A DNA stretch of 64,000 nucleotides, from NCBI GenBank assembly GCA_036556425.1, contig DATBJJ010000098.1, positions 1-64,000 on the forward strand, read 5' to 3'. Origin of the DNA: DATBJJ01 sp036556425 (GTDB lineage Bacteria; Acidobacteriota; Vicinamibacteria; Vicinamibacterales; 2-12-FULL-66-21). The translations under genes and the position numbers were made by a program. This document shows positions 44,853 through 51,894 of the stretch, in pieces. The notes under the pieces were generated by a model. That model had not been told where the DNA came from and made no database searches. It saw only the letters and a list, made by a program, of their open reading frames with translations. Positions within the stretch are counted from its first letter, which is position 1, and every line of letters begins with the position of its first letter.

Positions 44853-45825
44853 GCACGTCGGAATACGCCATACGCCGCACGCGCACCCCATCGATCGCAC
44901 TGACGACGGCAATGATCGCGAGCGAGATGTACCAAGAGAAATTCGCCCACTTGACGAGCTCGGCGAGCCGTGCGGTGCGATCCGCATCGACGCCGGCGGC
45001 TATGCTCTCGACGAGCGGTCCCGCGGCAATCAGCAGGCTCGCGAGCACGAAGGTGGTGGCATCGATCGCGACGCGGATGGCGGCGCGCCGACGAGACCAC
45101 CACGGCCTGATCAAATTCGCCGCCGCGAGCGCGAAGTTGGCGATCAGCAATGCCAGCGCCGGCCAGTAGAAGAACGGGGCGATCGGCCGGAAGGTGAACC
45201 GAATCGTCTCGTCGAGCTCGTAGACGACCTGCGCGTCCATGAACCAGAGCCACCAGCGAATCATGAACGGGCCGAGGACGAGTGCGGCGATCGACTCGGA
45301 TCGCGGAATCTCGCGCGGATCGCGCGCGGGCTCGCGCGCCTTCAGCTTCGCGGCCGTCCACGTCTCGAGCGAGCGGGACTTTCGCTGGGCGCTCTCGATC
45401 GCGGCGAAGATGGCCGTGATCGCGACGAGGATGTGGAGCGCCATGAGCCAGAACGCGATGAGCGCGTCGGCGATCGCGTCGCCCGTCCGGCGCGCCGGGT
45501 CGAAGATCAAAAAGCCGGTCCACGTGAGCAGCCACGGCGCGAGATAAATCAGCGCGACCAGCCCGAGCACGAACTTGTACGCCGGCATGAGCACCGGTCC
45601 GATCAAGTACTGCTGCGGCACGTAGCGCTGCGCGACGAGCATCGGGTGCCCGCATCGCGTGAGGATCGCTTCCAGCTCCTCCTGGGTCAGCGGCCGGCCC
45701 AAGCCGGCCTCGCGCTCCTCGATCGCGGAGCGAAGATTCTCGGACAGCTCCGCGACGATGTCCGCCTTCTGCCGGCGGGGCAGCCAGAACTTAACTGCCT
45801 GCAAGTAGCGAGCGAGAAGATCCAC
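44818..45825 (-). CDS. HAAS-domain multi-pass membrane protein
   Basis: Protein of 335 residues. Residues 1-75 form a soluble HAAS-like helical domain (ARYLQAVKFWLPRRQKADIV and AGLGRPLTQEELEAILTRCG), and about six membrane helices follow. HAAS domains accompany PadR regulators and are thought to take part in their sensing. The GTG at 45825 was chosen because it opens the domain exactly; it overlaps the end of the PadR gene by 35 bases. The gene end overlaps LtrA by 35 bases. The role is inferred: membrane sensor or anti-regulator for the PadR protein. Confidence 0.82.
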   Translation of the reverse strand: MDLLARYLQAVKFWLPRRQKADIVAELSENLRSAIEEREAGLGRPLTQEELEAILTRCGHPMLVAQRYVPQQYLIGPVLMPAYKFVLGLVALIYLAPWLLTWTGFLIFDPARRTGDAIADALIAFWLMALHILVAITAIFAAIESAQRKSRSLETWTAAKLKAREPARDPREIPRSESIAALVLGPFMIRWWLWFMDAQVVYELDETIRFTFRPIAPFFYWPALALLIANFALAAANLIRPWWSRRRAAIRVAIDATTFVLASLLIAAGPLVESIAAGVDADRTARLAELVKWANFSWYISLAIIAVVSAIDGVRVRRMAYSDVPTTPPALRTAR

Positions 45826-46177
45826 GGCGATGCTCCATGAGGATGCCCTCGAGCGAGGCGTCGATCGCCTTCCACTCGGCGAGCAGTTGTTTGAGGATCT
45901 GTTTGCCATCGGCCGACAGCCGATAGAAGCGCTTGTTGCGTTTGTCTTCTTCGCGCCACTCGCTCGCGAGCAGCCCCTGGCTTTCGAGCCGGCGCAGCAG
46001 CGGATAGAGCGTGCCTTCGTCGATCTCCATCCCATGCTCGGCGAGCGCCTTGCGCAGCGTGTAGCCGTATTGCTCGACGCGCAGCGCCGCGAGCACCGCC
46101 AGGACGAGCGATCCGCGCCTGAGCTCGAGGCGCAGGTTCTCGAACAGGTCTCCCTCGGGGTCTACGGTGCGTGGCAT
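45791..46177 (-). CDS. PadR-family transcriptional regulator
   Basis: Regulator of 128 residues with the PadR winged helix: LELRRGSLVLAVLAALRVEQYGYTL, EGTLYPLLRRLESQGLLASEWRE and KRFYRLSADGKQIL. An in-frame ATG at 46189 exists, but the promoter (-10 at 46192-46197) would place the transcript start near 46185, so ATG 46177 (MPRTVDPEG) is the better start, with a leader of only about eight bases. The gene overlaps the HAAS membrane protein gene and probably forms a sensing pair with it. Confidence 0.88.
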   Translation of the reverse strand: MPRTVDPEGDLFENLRLELRRGSLVLAVLAALRVEQYGYTLRKALAEHGMEIDEGTLYPLLRRLESQGLLASEWREEDKRNKRFYRLSADGKQILKQLLAEWKAIDASLEGILMEHRRGSSRSLLAGS

Positions 46178-46189
46178 AGTGTATGGCAC

Positions 46190-46210
46190 ATACTGTATAT
46201 AACACAGTAT
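46190..46210. promoter_or_regulatory. Inverted repeat ATACTGT-n7-ACAGTAT (PadR operator candidate)
   Basis: A perfect 7-bp inverted repeat (46190-46196 and 46204-46210) with a 7-base A+T-rich centre overlaps the -10 region of the PadR promoter. Size and position fit autorepression by PadR. Confidence 0.65.
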
Positions 46211-46220
46211 CTGATGTCAA
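46192..46220 (-). promoter_or_regulatory. Promoter of the PadR-HAAS pair
   Basis: On the minus strand a perfect -35 box TTGACA (46215-46220) is followed by a 17-bp spacer and a -10 box TACAGT (46192-46197, 4/6). The inverted repeat lies between and over the boxes. Confidence 0.65.
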
Positions 46221-46234
46221 TAGACGTTGGACGA

Positions 46235-46274
46235 GGTTCAAGGGTTCAAGGGGTTCACGGGTTCACGGGTTCAG
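46235..46274. repeat. GGGTTCAC word array, 5 units
   Basis: Units GGTTCAA, GGGTTCAA, GGGGTTCAC, GGGTTCAC and GGGTTCAG. It is the same word as the array at 7091-7228, almost 40 kb away, in the same orientation. Confidence 0.75.
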
Positions 46275-46315
46275 CCCAGCTTGCGTCGCGTCCGATCCCT
46301 CTTTAAGCTGAGCCA

Positions 46316-46912
46316 ATGGGGATCGCACAGTGGGCGGGCGTCATCGACACGGTCGGTGGTCTCGTGCAGATGGCTCGCCGTTTTCGACAGGGTACGGCCG
46401 AAAGTCTCGCGAACCAGCCGGGACCCGGCGGCGGACCGATTGAGGCGCGTCTCGCCGGCGTCGTCGTCGCCGCGCTCAAGGAAGCGTTCGATCGCGACAG
46501 CGCGCGGATGGAGTTGGAGCGCTCGCAGATCGATGCCGAGCGGCGGCGCGCCGAGGAAGCGCTGCGCGCGGAGCTGCGGCGTCAGGCCGCGGATCGCTTG
46601 CTCGGCCAGCTGCGGCTGATCGCGGTCATGGCCGTCGGCGTGTGGGCGTTGTCCGCCGCGCTCGGCGTGTGGCTGCCCGGCATGCGCGACGGCGTGCCGC
46701 GCGTGCTGCTCGGAGCGGGCTGGGTCTGTGCCCTCGCGGCGCTCGCGTACGCGTTCGCGGGCTGGCAGCACGTCTCGATCCGTTCGACGGACACCTCGAT
46801 CGATACCAGCGCGAACCCCGCGCTCCTCGATCACGCGTCGACGATGTACGCGCCGTGGCTGCTCGTGGGCGCGCTCGCGCTGACGGGCGCGGGGCTGCTG
46901 GCGGCGCTGTGA
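46316..46912 (+). CDS. Hypothetical membrane protein with coiled coil
   Basis: Protein of 198 residues that I do not recognise. A possible amphipathic N-terminus is followed by a charged helix (residues ~55-95, MELERSQIDAERRRAEEALR) likely to form a coiled coil. Then come two membrane helices (LIAVMAVGVWALSAALGVWL and VLLGAGWVCALAALAYAFAG) and a final one at the very C-terminus (LLVGALALTGAGLLAAL). Its TGA overlaps the ATG of glgB (TGATG), so the genes are coupled. Confidence 0.7.
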   Translation: MGIAQWAGVIDTVGGLVQMARRFRQGTAESLANQPGPGGGPIEARLAGVVVAALKEAFDRDSARMELERSQIDAERRRAEEALRAELRRQAADRLLGQLRLIAVMAVGVWALSAALGVWLPGMRDGVPRVLLGAGWVCALAALAYAFAGWQHVSIRSTDTSIDTSANPALLDHASTMYAPWLLVGALALTGAGLLAAL

Positions 46913-49083
46913 TGTCGCCGCTCGACGCGATCGTCGGTGCGCGCCACGCCGATCCGTTCTCGGTGCTGGGCCCGCACCTCGAACGCGGCCGTCTGACGAT
47001 TCGCGCCTACATTCCTGCGTCGCAGACGGTCGTCGTCGTCCGCGGCGGCGCGGCGCCGATTGAAATGGTCCGCCGCCATCCCGCCGGGGTATTCGAGACG
47101 ACGATCGACGACGTCCACGAGATTCCCGACTACCGCCTGCGCGTCACGTATCCCGACGGCCACACGACGGAGATCGACGATCCGTATAGATACGGCCGGA
47201 TCATCTCCGACTACGATCTGTATCTCTTCGGCGAAGGCAACCACACGCGCATCTACGACAGGCTCGGGGCGCATCCGATGACGATCGGCACGGCGTCCGG
47301 CGTGCACTTCGCCGTCTGGGCTCCCAACGCGCTCCGCACGAGCGTCGTCGGCGACTTCAACTCCTGGGACGGCCGCGTGCACCCGATGCGGATGCTCGGA
47401 TCGAGCGGCGTGTGGGAGATCTTCGTGCCGGCCGCGAAGGTCGGCGATCGCTACAAGTTCGAGATGCGCACGCGCGGCGGCGAGATCGTCATCAAGTCCG
47501 ATCCGTTCGGGTTCGGCTTCGAGGTTCCGCCGAAGTCCGCGTCGATCGTGACGACGACCGAGCACGCGTGGCAGGACGACGAATGGATGCGCCGGCGGCC
47601 GGAAGCGGGCTCGTGGTTTCAGCGGCCGATGGCGATCTACGAAGTGCACCTCGGCTCGTGGGCGCGCGTGGCCGAGGATGACAATCGCTATCTCACGTAT
47701 CGAGAGCTGGCGTCGCGGCTCGTTCCGTACGTCAAGGAGATGGGATACACGCACATCGAGCTGCTGCCGGTGATGGAGCATCCGTACGCCGCGTCGTGGG
47801 GATATCAAGTGACGGGGTTCTACGCGCCGACCAGCCGTTTCGGATCGCCGTCCGACTTCAAGGCGTTCGTCGACGCGTGCCATCAAGCGGGCATCGGCGT
47901 GATCCTCGATTGGGTGCCGGGACATTTTCCAAAGGACGCGTTCGCGCTGGCGCGCTTCGACGGCACCGCGCTGTACGAGCACCAGGATCCGCGGCAAGGC
48001 GAGCACCGCGATTGGGGCACGCTGATCTTCAACTACGGCCGCAACGAGGTGCGCAACTTCCTGACCGCGAACGCGCTCTTCTGGCTGCAGGAGTATCACG
48101 CGGACGGCTTGCGCGTGGACGCGGTCGCTTCGATGCTGTATCTCGACTACTCGCGGCAGCCGGGCGAGTGGATCCCGAACCGGTTCGGCGGACGCGAGAA
48201 CCTCGAGGCGATCGAGTTCCTGCGTCAATTGAACGCGCAGACGCACGTCGAGGCGCCCGGTTCGATCACCGTCGCGGAGGAGTCGACGGCGTGGCCGTCG
48301 GTGAGCCGTCCGACGTGGCTCGGCGGGCTGGGCTTCACGTACAAGTGGAACATGGGCTGGATGAACGACATCCTGCAGTACGCGCAGGCCGATGCGGTGT
48401 ACCGCAAATGGGATCACCGCCACCTGACGTTCTCGATGCTCTACGCGTTCAACGAGAACTTCATCCTGCCGTTCTCGCACGACGAGGTCGTGCACGGCAA
48501 GCGATCGATGTTCGGCAAGATTCCCGGCGACGACTGGCAGAAGGCGGCGACGCTCCGTACGTTATACGGCTACATGTACTCGCATCCCGGCAAGAAGCTG
48601 ATGTTCATGGGGGACGAGATCGGCCAGGGCCGCGAGTGGAACGACGACAGCAGCGTCGACTGGCATTTGCTGTCGGCGCCGCTCCACGCCGGCATACAGC
48701 GGTTCGTGCGCGACTTGAACGCGACGTACGCCGCCGAGCGCGCGCTGCACGAAGTGGACTTCGACGGCGCCGGGTTCCAGTGGATCGACTGCAACGACAG
48801 CGACAACAGCGTCGTCTCGCTGATCCGCCGCGCGGCGGATCCCTCGCTCTTCGTGATTGCCGTGATGAACTTCACACCGGTACCGCGTGCCGGTTACCGG
48901 ATCGGCGTGCCGACGCCCGGCACGTATCGGGAGCTGATGAACAGCGACGCGGCGATCTACGGCGGCGGCAACGTCGGCAACGGCGGCGCCGTGGCCGCCG
49001 ATCCGATCAAGGCGCACGGCTTCGACCAATCCGTCAGCCTCCAGCTGCCGCCGCTTGGATTCCTGCTGTTGAAGCCGGCGTAG
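46912..49083 (+). CDS. glgB: 1,4-alpha-glucan branching enzyme
   Basis: Enzyme of 723 residues that makes alpha-1,6 branches in glycogen. It has an N-terminal CBM48-like beta domain (ALRTSVVGDFNSWDGRVHPM) and then the GH13 barrel. The catalytic residues are nucleophile Asp403 in DGLRVDAV, acid/base Glu456 in VAEES and transition-state Asp524 in FSHDEVVHG. Numbering is close to E. coli GlgB, and the length is typical. No other glycogen gene is in the window. It starts inside the stop of a small membrane protein gene. The stop is directly followed by a heptamer array. Confidence 0.96.
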   Translation: MSPLDAIVGARHADPFSVLGPHLERGRLTIRAYIPASQTVVVVRGGAAPIEMVRRHPAGVFETTIDDVHEIPDYRLRVTYPDGHTTEIDDPYRYGRIISDYDLYLFGEGNHTRIYDRLGAHPMTIGTASGVHFAVWAPNALRTSVVGDFNSWDGRVHPMRMLGSSGVWEIFVPAAKVGDRYKFEMRTRGGEIVIKSDPFGFGFEVPPKSASIVTTTEHAWQDDEWMRRRPEAGSWFQRPMAIYEVHLGSWARVAEDDNRYLTYRELASRLVPYVKEMGYTHIELLPVMEHPYAASWGYQVTGFYAPTSRFGSPSDFKAFVDACHQAGIGVILDWVPGHFPKDAFALARFDGTALYEHQDPRQGEHRDWGTLIFNYGRNEVRNFLTANALFWLQEYHADGLRVDAVASMLYLDYSRQPGEWIPNRFGGRENLEAIEFLRQLNAQTHVEAPGSITVAEESTAWPSVSRPTWLGGLGFTYKWNMGWMNDILQYAQADAVYRKWDHRHLTFSMLYAFNENFILPFSHDEVVHGKRSMFGKIPGDDWQKAATLRTLYGYMYSHPGKKLMFMGDEIGQGREWNDDSSVDWHLLSAPLHAGIQRFVRDLNATYAAERALHEVDFDGAGFQWIDCNDSDNSVVSLIRRAADPSLFVIAVMNFTPVPRAGYRIGVPTPGTYRELMNSDAAIYGGGNVGNGGAVAADPIKAHGFDQSVSLQLPPLGFLLLKPA

Positions 49084-49153
49084 GTCCGCGGTCCGCTGCT
49101 CGCTGTCCGCTGCTCGCGATCCGCGGTCCGCGGTCCGCTGCTCGCGGTCCGCG
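49084..49153. repeat. Heptamer array GTCCGCG, 10 exact-period units
   Basis: Ten 7-bp units (GTCCGCG, GTCCGCT, GCTCGCT, GCTCGCG, ATCCGCG and so on) start at the first base after the glgB stop and end one base before the stop codon of the opposing EVE gene. The array therefore is the whole convergent spacer. Confidence 0.9.
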
Positions 49154-49154
49154 A

Positions 49155-49556
49155 TTACTGACTCATTCTTTCGATTCGCGTCCACTCCTGCTCGTTGACC
49201 GGCATCACCGAGAGGCGGGACATTCGCACGAGAGGAAACGCGGCGAACGATTTGTCGGCCTTGATCGACGCCAGCGTCACCGGCTTGTGCAGCTTCTCGA
49301 CCGGCGCGACGTCGACCGCATAGAGCTTGCCGCTCTTGTCGGCGGGATCGGGGTAGGCGGCCGACACGGCCTTCATCACGCCGACGACCGATTTCTGATT
49401 GCCCGTGTGATAGAAGAAGATCCGGTCGCCCTTGGCGACGGACCGCAGGTGCTTCTGCGCGAGCGGATTGCGCACGCCCGTCCACGTCGTCTTGCCGTCC
49501 TTGACGAGATCGTCGAAGCTGTAATGCTCCGGCTCTTCCTTGAACAACCAATTCAT
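49155..49556 (-). CDS. EVE-domain protein
   Basis: Protein of 133 residues, a single EVE domain (PUA-like fold): MNWLFKEEPEHYSFDDLVKDGKTTWTGVRN, LRSVAKGDRIFFYHTGNQKSVVGV and LVRMSRLSVMPV. EVE domains recognise modified bases in DNA or RNA. It is divergent from a mismatch-specific glycosylase gene with 12 bases between the starts, which suggests a link to base damage or modification. Confidence 0.9.
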   Translation of the reverse strand: MNWLFKEEPEHYSFDDLVKDGKTTWTGVRNPLAQKHLRSVAKGDRIFFYHTGNQKSVVGVMKAVSAAYPDPADKSGKLYAVDVAPVEKLHKPVTLASIKADKSFAAFPLVRMSRLSVMPVNEQEWTRIERMSQ

Positions 49557-49568
49557 GGTGAATCCTTC

Positions 49569-50171
49569 GTGTCGTCAGTGCCTGCCGGAAGTATAGAACC
49601 GAAACACGCGTGGGAGCGGCTGCGCCTTCGCGATCGGATCGCGCCGAATCTGCGCGTGCTGTTCGTCGGGATCAACCCCGGCGTGCGATCCGCGACGACC
49701 GGTCATCATTTCGCGGGGTACTCGAACAGGTTCTGGAGTCTGTTGTGGGACTCGAGGCTCGTCCCGGAGCGCGTGCGGGCGGAGGATGACGATCGACTGA
49801 TCGCATGGGGCTACGGCGTGACCAATCTCGTCGCGCGGCCGAGTCCCGGCATCGATGCGCTGCGCCCGCACGAGTACGTCGACGGGTGGCGCGTCCTCGA
49901 GAAGAAGATCCGCCGTCATCGTCCGCGGATCGTTGCGTTCGTCGGCGTCACGGCGTATCGCGCGGTGCTGCCGTTGATCGAGGCGGACGCAGCGAACGAG
50001 CAAGTGCAAAAAAAGAAGCCGCCGCAGTCCGTCATTGGACTGCAGCGGCGTTCCATTCACGGCTCGCAAGTGTTCGTGCTCCCGAATCCCAGCGGCCGCA
50101 ACGCCAATTTCACGTATGCGGAAATGCTGGCCGCGTTCCGAAAGCTCCGGCGGCTCGCTGCTACCGGATGA
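49569..50171 (+). CDS. mug: Mismatch-specific (G:T/U) DNA glycosylase, MUG family
   Basis: Protein of 200 residues of the MUG/TDG branch of uracil-DNA glycosylases. Motif 1 is VLFVGINPGVRSATTGHHFAG, with Asn at the catalytic position as in E. coli Mug. Motif 2 is VLPNPSGRNANF. The start is a GTG at 49569 (a second GTG follows at 49578), 12 bases from the divergent EVE gene. The end overlaps the opposing CHRD gene by 11 bases. It is the second uracil/mismatch glycosylase in the window besides UdgX. Confidence 0.9.
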   Translation: MSSVPAGSIEPKHAWERLRLRDRIAPNLRVLFVGINPGVRSATTGHHFAGYSNRFWSLLWDSRLVPERVRAEDDDRLIAWGYGVTNLVARPSPGIDALRPHEYVDGWRVLEKKIRRHRPRIVAFVGVTAYRAVLPLIEADAANEQVQKKKPPQSVIGLQRRSIHGSQVFVLPNPSGRNANFTYAEMLAAFRKLRRLAATG

Positions 50172-50700
50172 TCCCTCTGATCTCGCCGCCGCCGCGGTTG
50201 ACCGTGTGGACGTTGGCGTAGGCGGATCCCGAGCGAATCGCGGCGATCAGCTCGTCGAACTCGCCGGCCGAGATGCCTTGACCGGACGGACCGATCACGT
50301 TCGCCGCGGTGATCACGCCGGTCACCGTTCCTTCGGTGCCTGGCTCGCAGTCGGGTGGCGGATTCGTCGCCGGACCCGGCGCGGCCTCGGTGCGGCAGAG
50401 CCACGCCGCGATGCCGCCGTTGAACCAAGGCTTGCCGAAATGAATGTGCGACTGCGTGATGTTGCTCTCCAGGCCGGAGTACTTCAGCTCGTAGATGATC
50501 TCGTCGTCTTTGGTGATCACCGCCTTGAAGGATCCGATCCCGGGAACCGAGATGGTGGGGTTCTCCTCGTACCCCGTCAGCCGCGCCTCAATCCGTCGAT
50601 TGAAGCGATCGTGGTCGTTCGACGCGGCCGTGTTGTCGATCATGGCCGACGCTCCCGCCATAGCTATCAGCGCGAGCGAGATGATTTTCAGTGCTCTCAT
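50161..50700 (-). CDS. Secreted CHRD-domain protein
   Basis: Protein of 179 residues with a signal peptide (LKIISLALIAMAGASA) and a CHRD domain: ARLTGYEENPTISVPGIGSFKAVI, YELKYSGLESNITQSHIHFG and AYANVHTVNRGGGEIRG. CHRD domains are beta-rich extracellular modules of unknown role in bacteria. AGGAGG lies 7 bases upstream of the ATG at 50700. Confidence 0.88.
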   Translation of the reverse strand: MRALKIISLALIAMAGASAMIDNTAASNDHDRFNRRIEARLTGYEENPTISVPGIGSFKAVITKDDEIIYELKYSGLESNITQSHIHFGKPWFNGGIAAWLCRTEAAPGPATNPPPDCEPGTEGTVTGVITAANVIGPSGQGISAGEFDELIAAIRSGSAYANVHTVNRGGGEIRGIIR

Positions 50701-50874
50701 CCGCAATCCTCCTGTTCGGCGGGGGCGCATGGCAAGTTCGATACCGTCGAGTCGGCGCGCCGGTCCGCGGTCTTTTCGCGCGTCGCTCGTGTCACGCGCT
50801 TTCGTGGCGCGTAACGACGCACGATGTTCGTAAGCGACCGCGCCGGTGCGCGCGATCGGCGATACTCTAGCACC

Positions 50875-51387
50875 GTGTCGCTGCTCAAATTCTTCGGTTT
50901 GACCGACGATCAGGGCGCCAACGTCGATAGCCTCGGGGAGATCGAGCGTGTGTTGGCGGAGATCGAGCCGCGCGACGCGCGCTATCTGGCTTGTTTCGCC
51001 TACATCCTCCATCGAATCGCGCGGGCGGACCATGAGGTCACCGAGGAGGAATCGAGCTTGATCGAACGGCTCGTGGCGGATCGCGGGGGCCTGTCGGCGG
51101 AACGCGCGCACCTCGTCGCGCGGATCGCGCGCACGGAGGGGCTGCGCCACGGCGGCACGGAGGATTTCATCGTGTCCAGGGAGTTCGCGGGCGTCGCAAC
51201 CCGCGAGCAGAAGCTGGCCCTGCTCGATTGCCTGTTCGCGGTCTCGGCGTCGGATTCCTCGATTCGCACGCTCGAGGACAACGAGATCCGGCGCGTCGCG
51301 AGCGAAATCAAGCTGGATCATGCCGACTTCATCGCCGCGCGCGCCGCGCACGCCGCGCACCTCCAGTCGCGACGAGGCTCGAAATAA
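50875..51387 (+). CDS. TerB-like (DjlA N-terminal-like) protein
   Basis: All-helical protein of 170 residues. The central ACFAYILHRIARADHEVTEEESSLIERLV and the later ALLDCLFAVSASDSSIRTLEDNEIRRVASEI are the paired EF-hand-like acidic helices of the TerB/DjlA family. Function in this setting is unknown. The GTG start at 50875 opens the fold; the upstream ATG at 50824 would add a non-conserved tail. Divergent from the CHRD gene. Confidence 0.8.
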   Translation: MSLLKFFGLTDDQGANVDSLGEIERVLAEIEPRDARYLACFAYILHRIARADHEVTEEESSLIERLVADRGGLSAERAHLVARIARTEGLRHGGTEDFIVSREFAGVATREQKLALLDCLFAVSASDSSIRTLEDNEIRRVASEIKLDHADFIAARAAHAAHLQSRRGSK

Positions 51388-51438
51388 CAAACGTTCGGCC
51401 CGCGGGTTACGTCTAAAGCCAGTCAGGGAGATCACCTG

Positions 51439-51867
51439 ATGCGCAGATTTCTTTCATTCTGTTTCGCGGCGGCCGCCACGAGTGCGCTTGCGTCCGCAGC
51501 CGTCATTCCAATCCAGCCCAAGGCCGGCGACGTCAGCGTGACGGCCTCTTACAAGGGGAAGGGTCCCGTCGACGAGACGCACGACATCCTCGTGTTTCTC
51601 TTCGATCATCCGTCGCCGACGGGGGAGAGCCGGCCGCTGGCCGTCATGAGCGTGACGAAGAACGGGCAGACCGTCGTATTCAAGGGCGTCACGACGGATC
51701 CGGTGTACGTCACGTTGGTGTACGACGAAAAGGCGGATTACGACGGCACCCGCGCGCCGTCGCCCGGCGCGCCGATCGGCTCCTATTCGAAGGCCGGCAA
51801 GCCCGTTCCGGTGAAGCCGGGGAGCAAGGTCGTCGCGTCGTTCGACGACAGCGTGCGCTGGAAGTAG
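51439..51867 (+). CDS. Secreted hypothetical protein
   Basis: Protein of 142 residues that I do not recognise. It has a signal peptide (LSFCFAAAATSALASA) and a small beta-rich domain with VSVTASYKGKGPVDETHDILVFLFDHP, resembling an immunoglobulin-like or carboxypeptidase-regulatory-like sandwich. AGGGAG lies 9 bases upstream of the ATG. It precedes the M2 peptidase by 27 bases and may be co-expressed with it. Confidence 0.75.
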   Translation: MRRFLSFCFAAAATSALASAAVIPIQPKAGDVSVTASYKGKGPVDETHDILVFLFDHPSPTGESRPLAVMSVTKNGQTVVFKGVTTDPVYVTLVYDEKADYDGTRAPSPGAPIGSYSKAGKPVPVKPGSKVVASFDDSVRWK

Positions 51868-51894
51868 CCTTCCGCAGATCGATAAGATTGGGTC

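Noticed and set aside
46178..46189. ATG at 46189 as the PadR start
   Set aside because: It would lie upstream of the transcript start expected from the promoter boxes; ATG 46177 fits.
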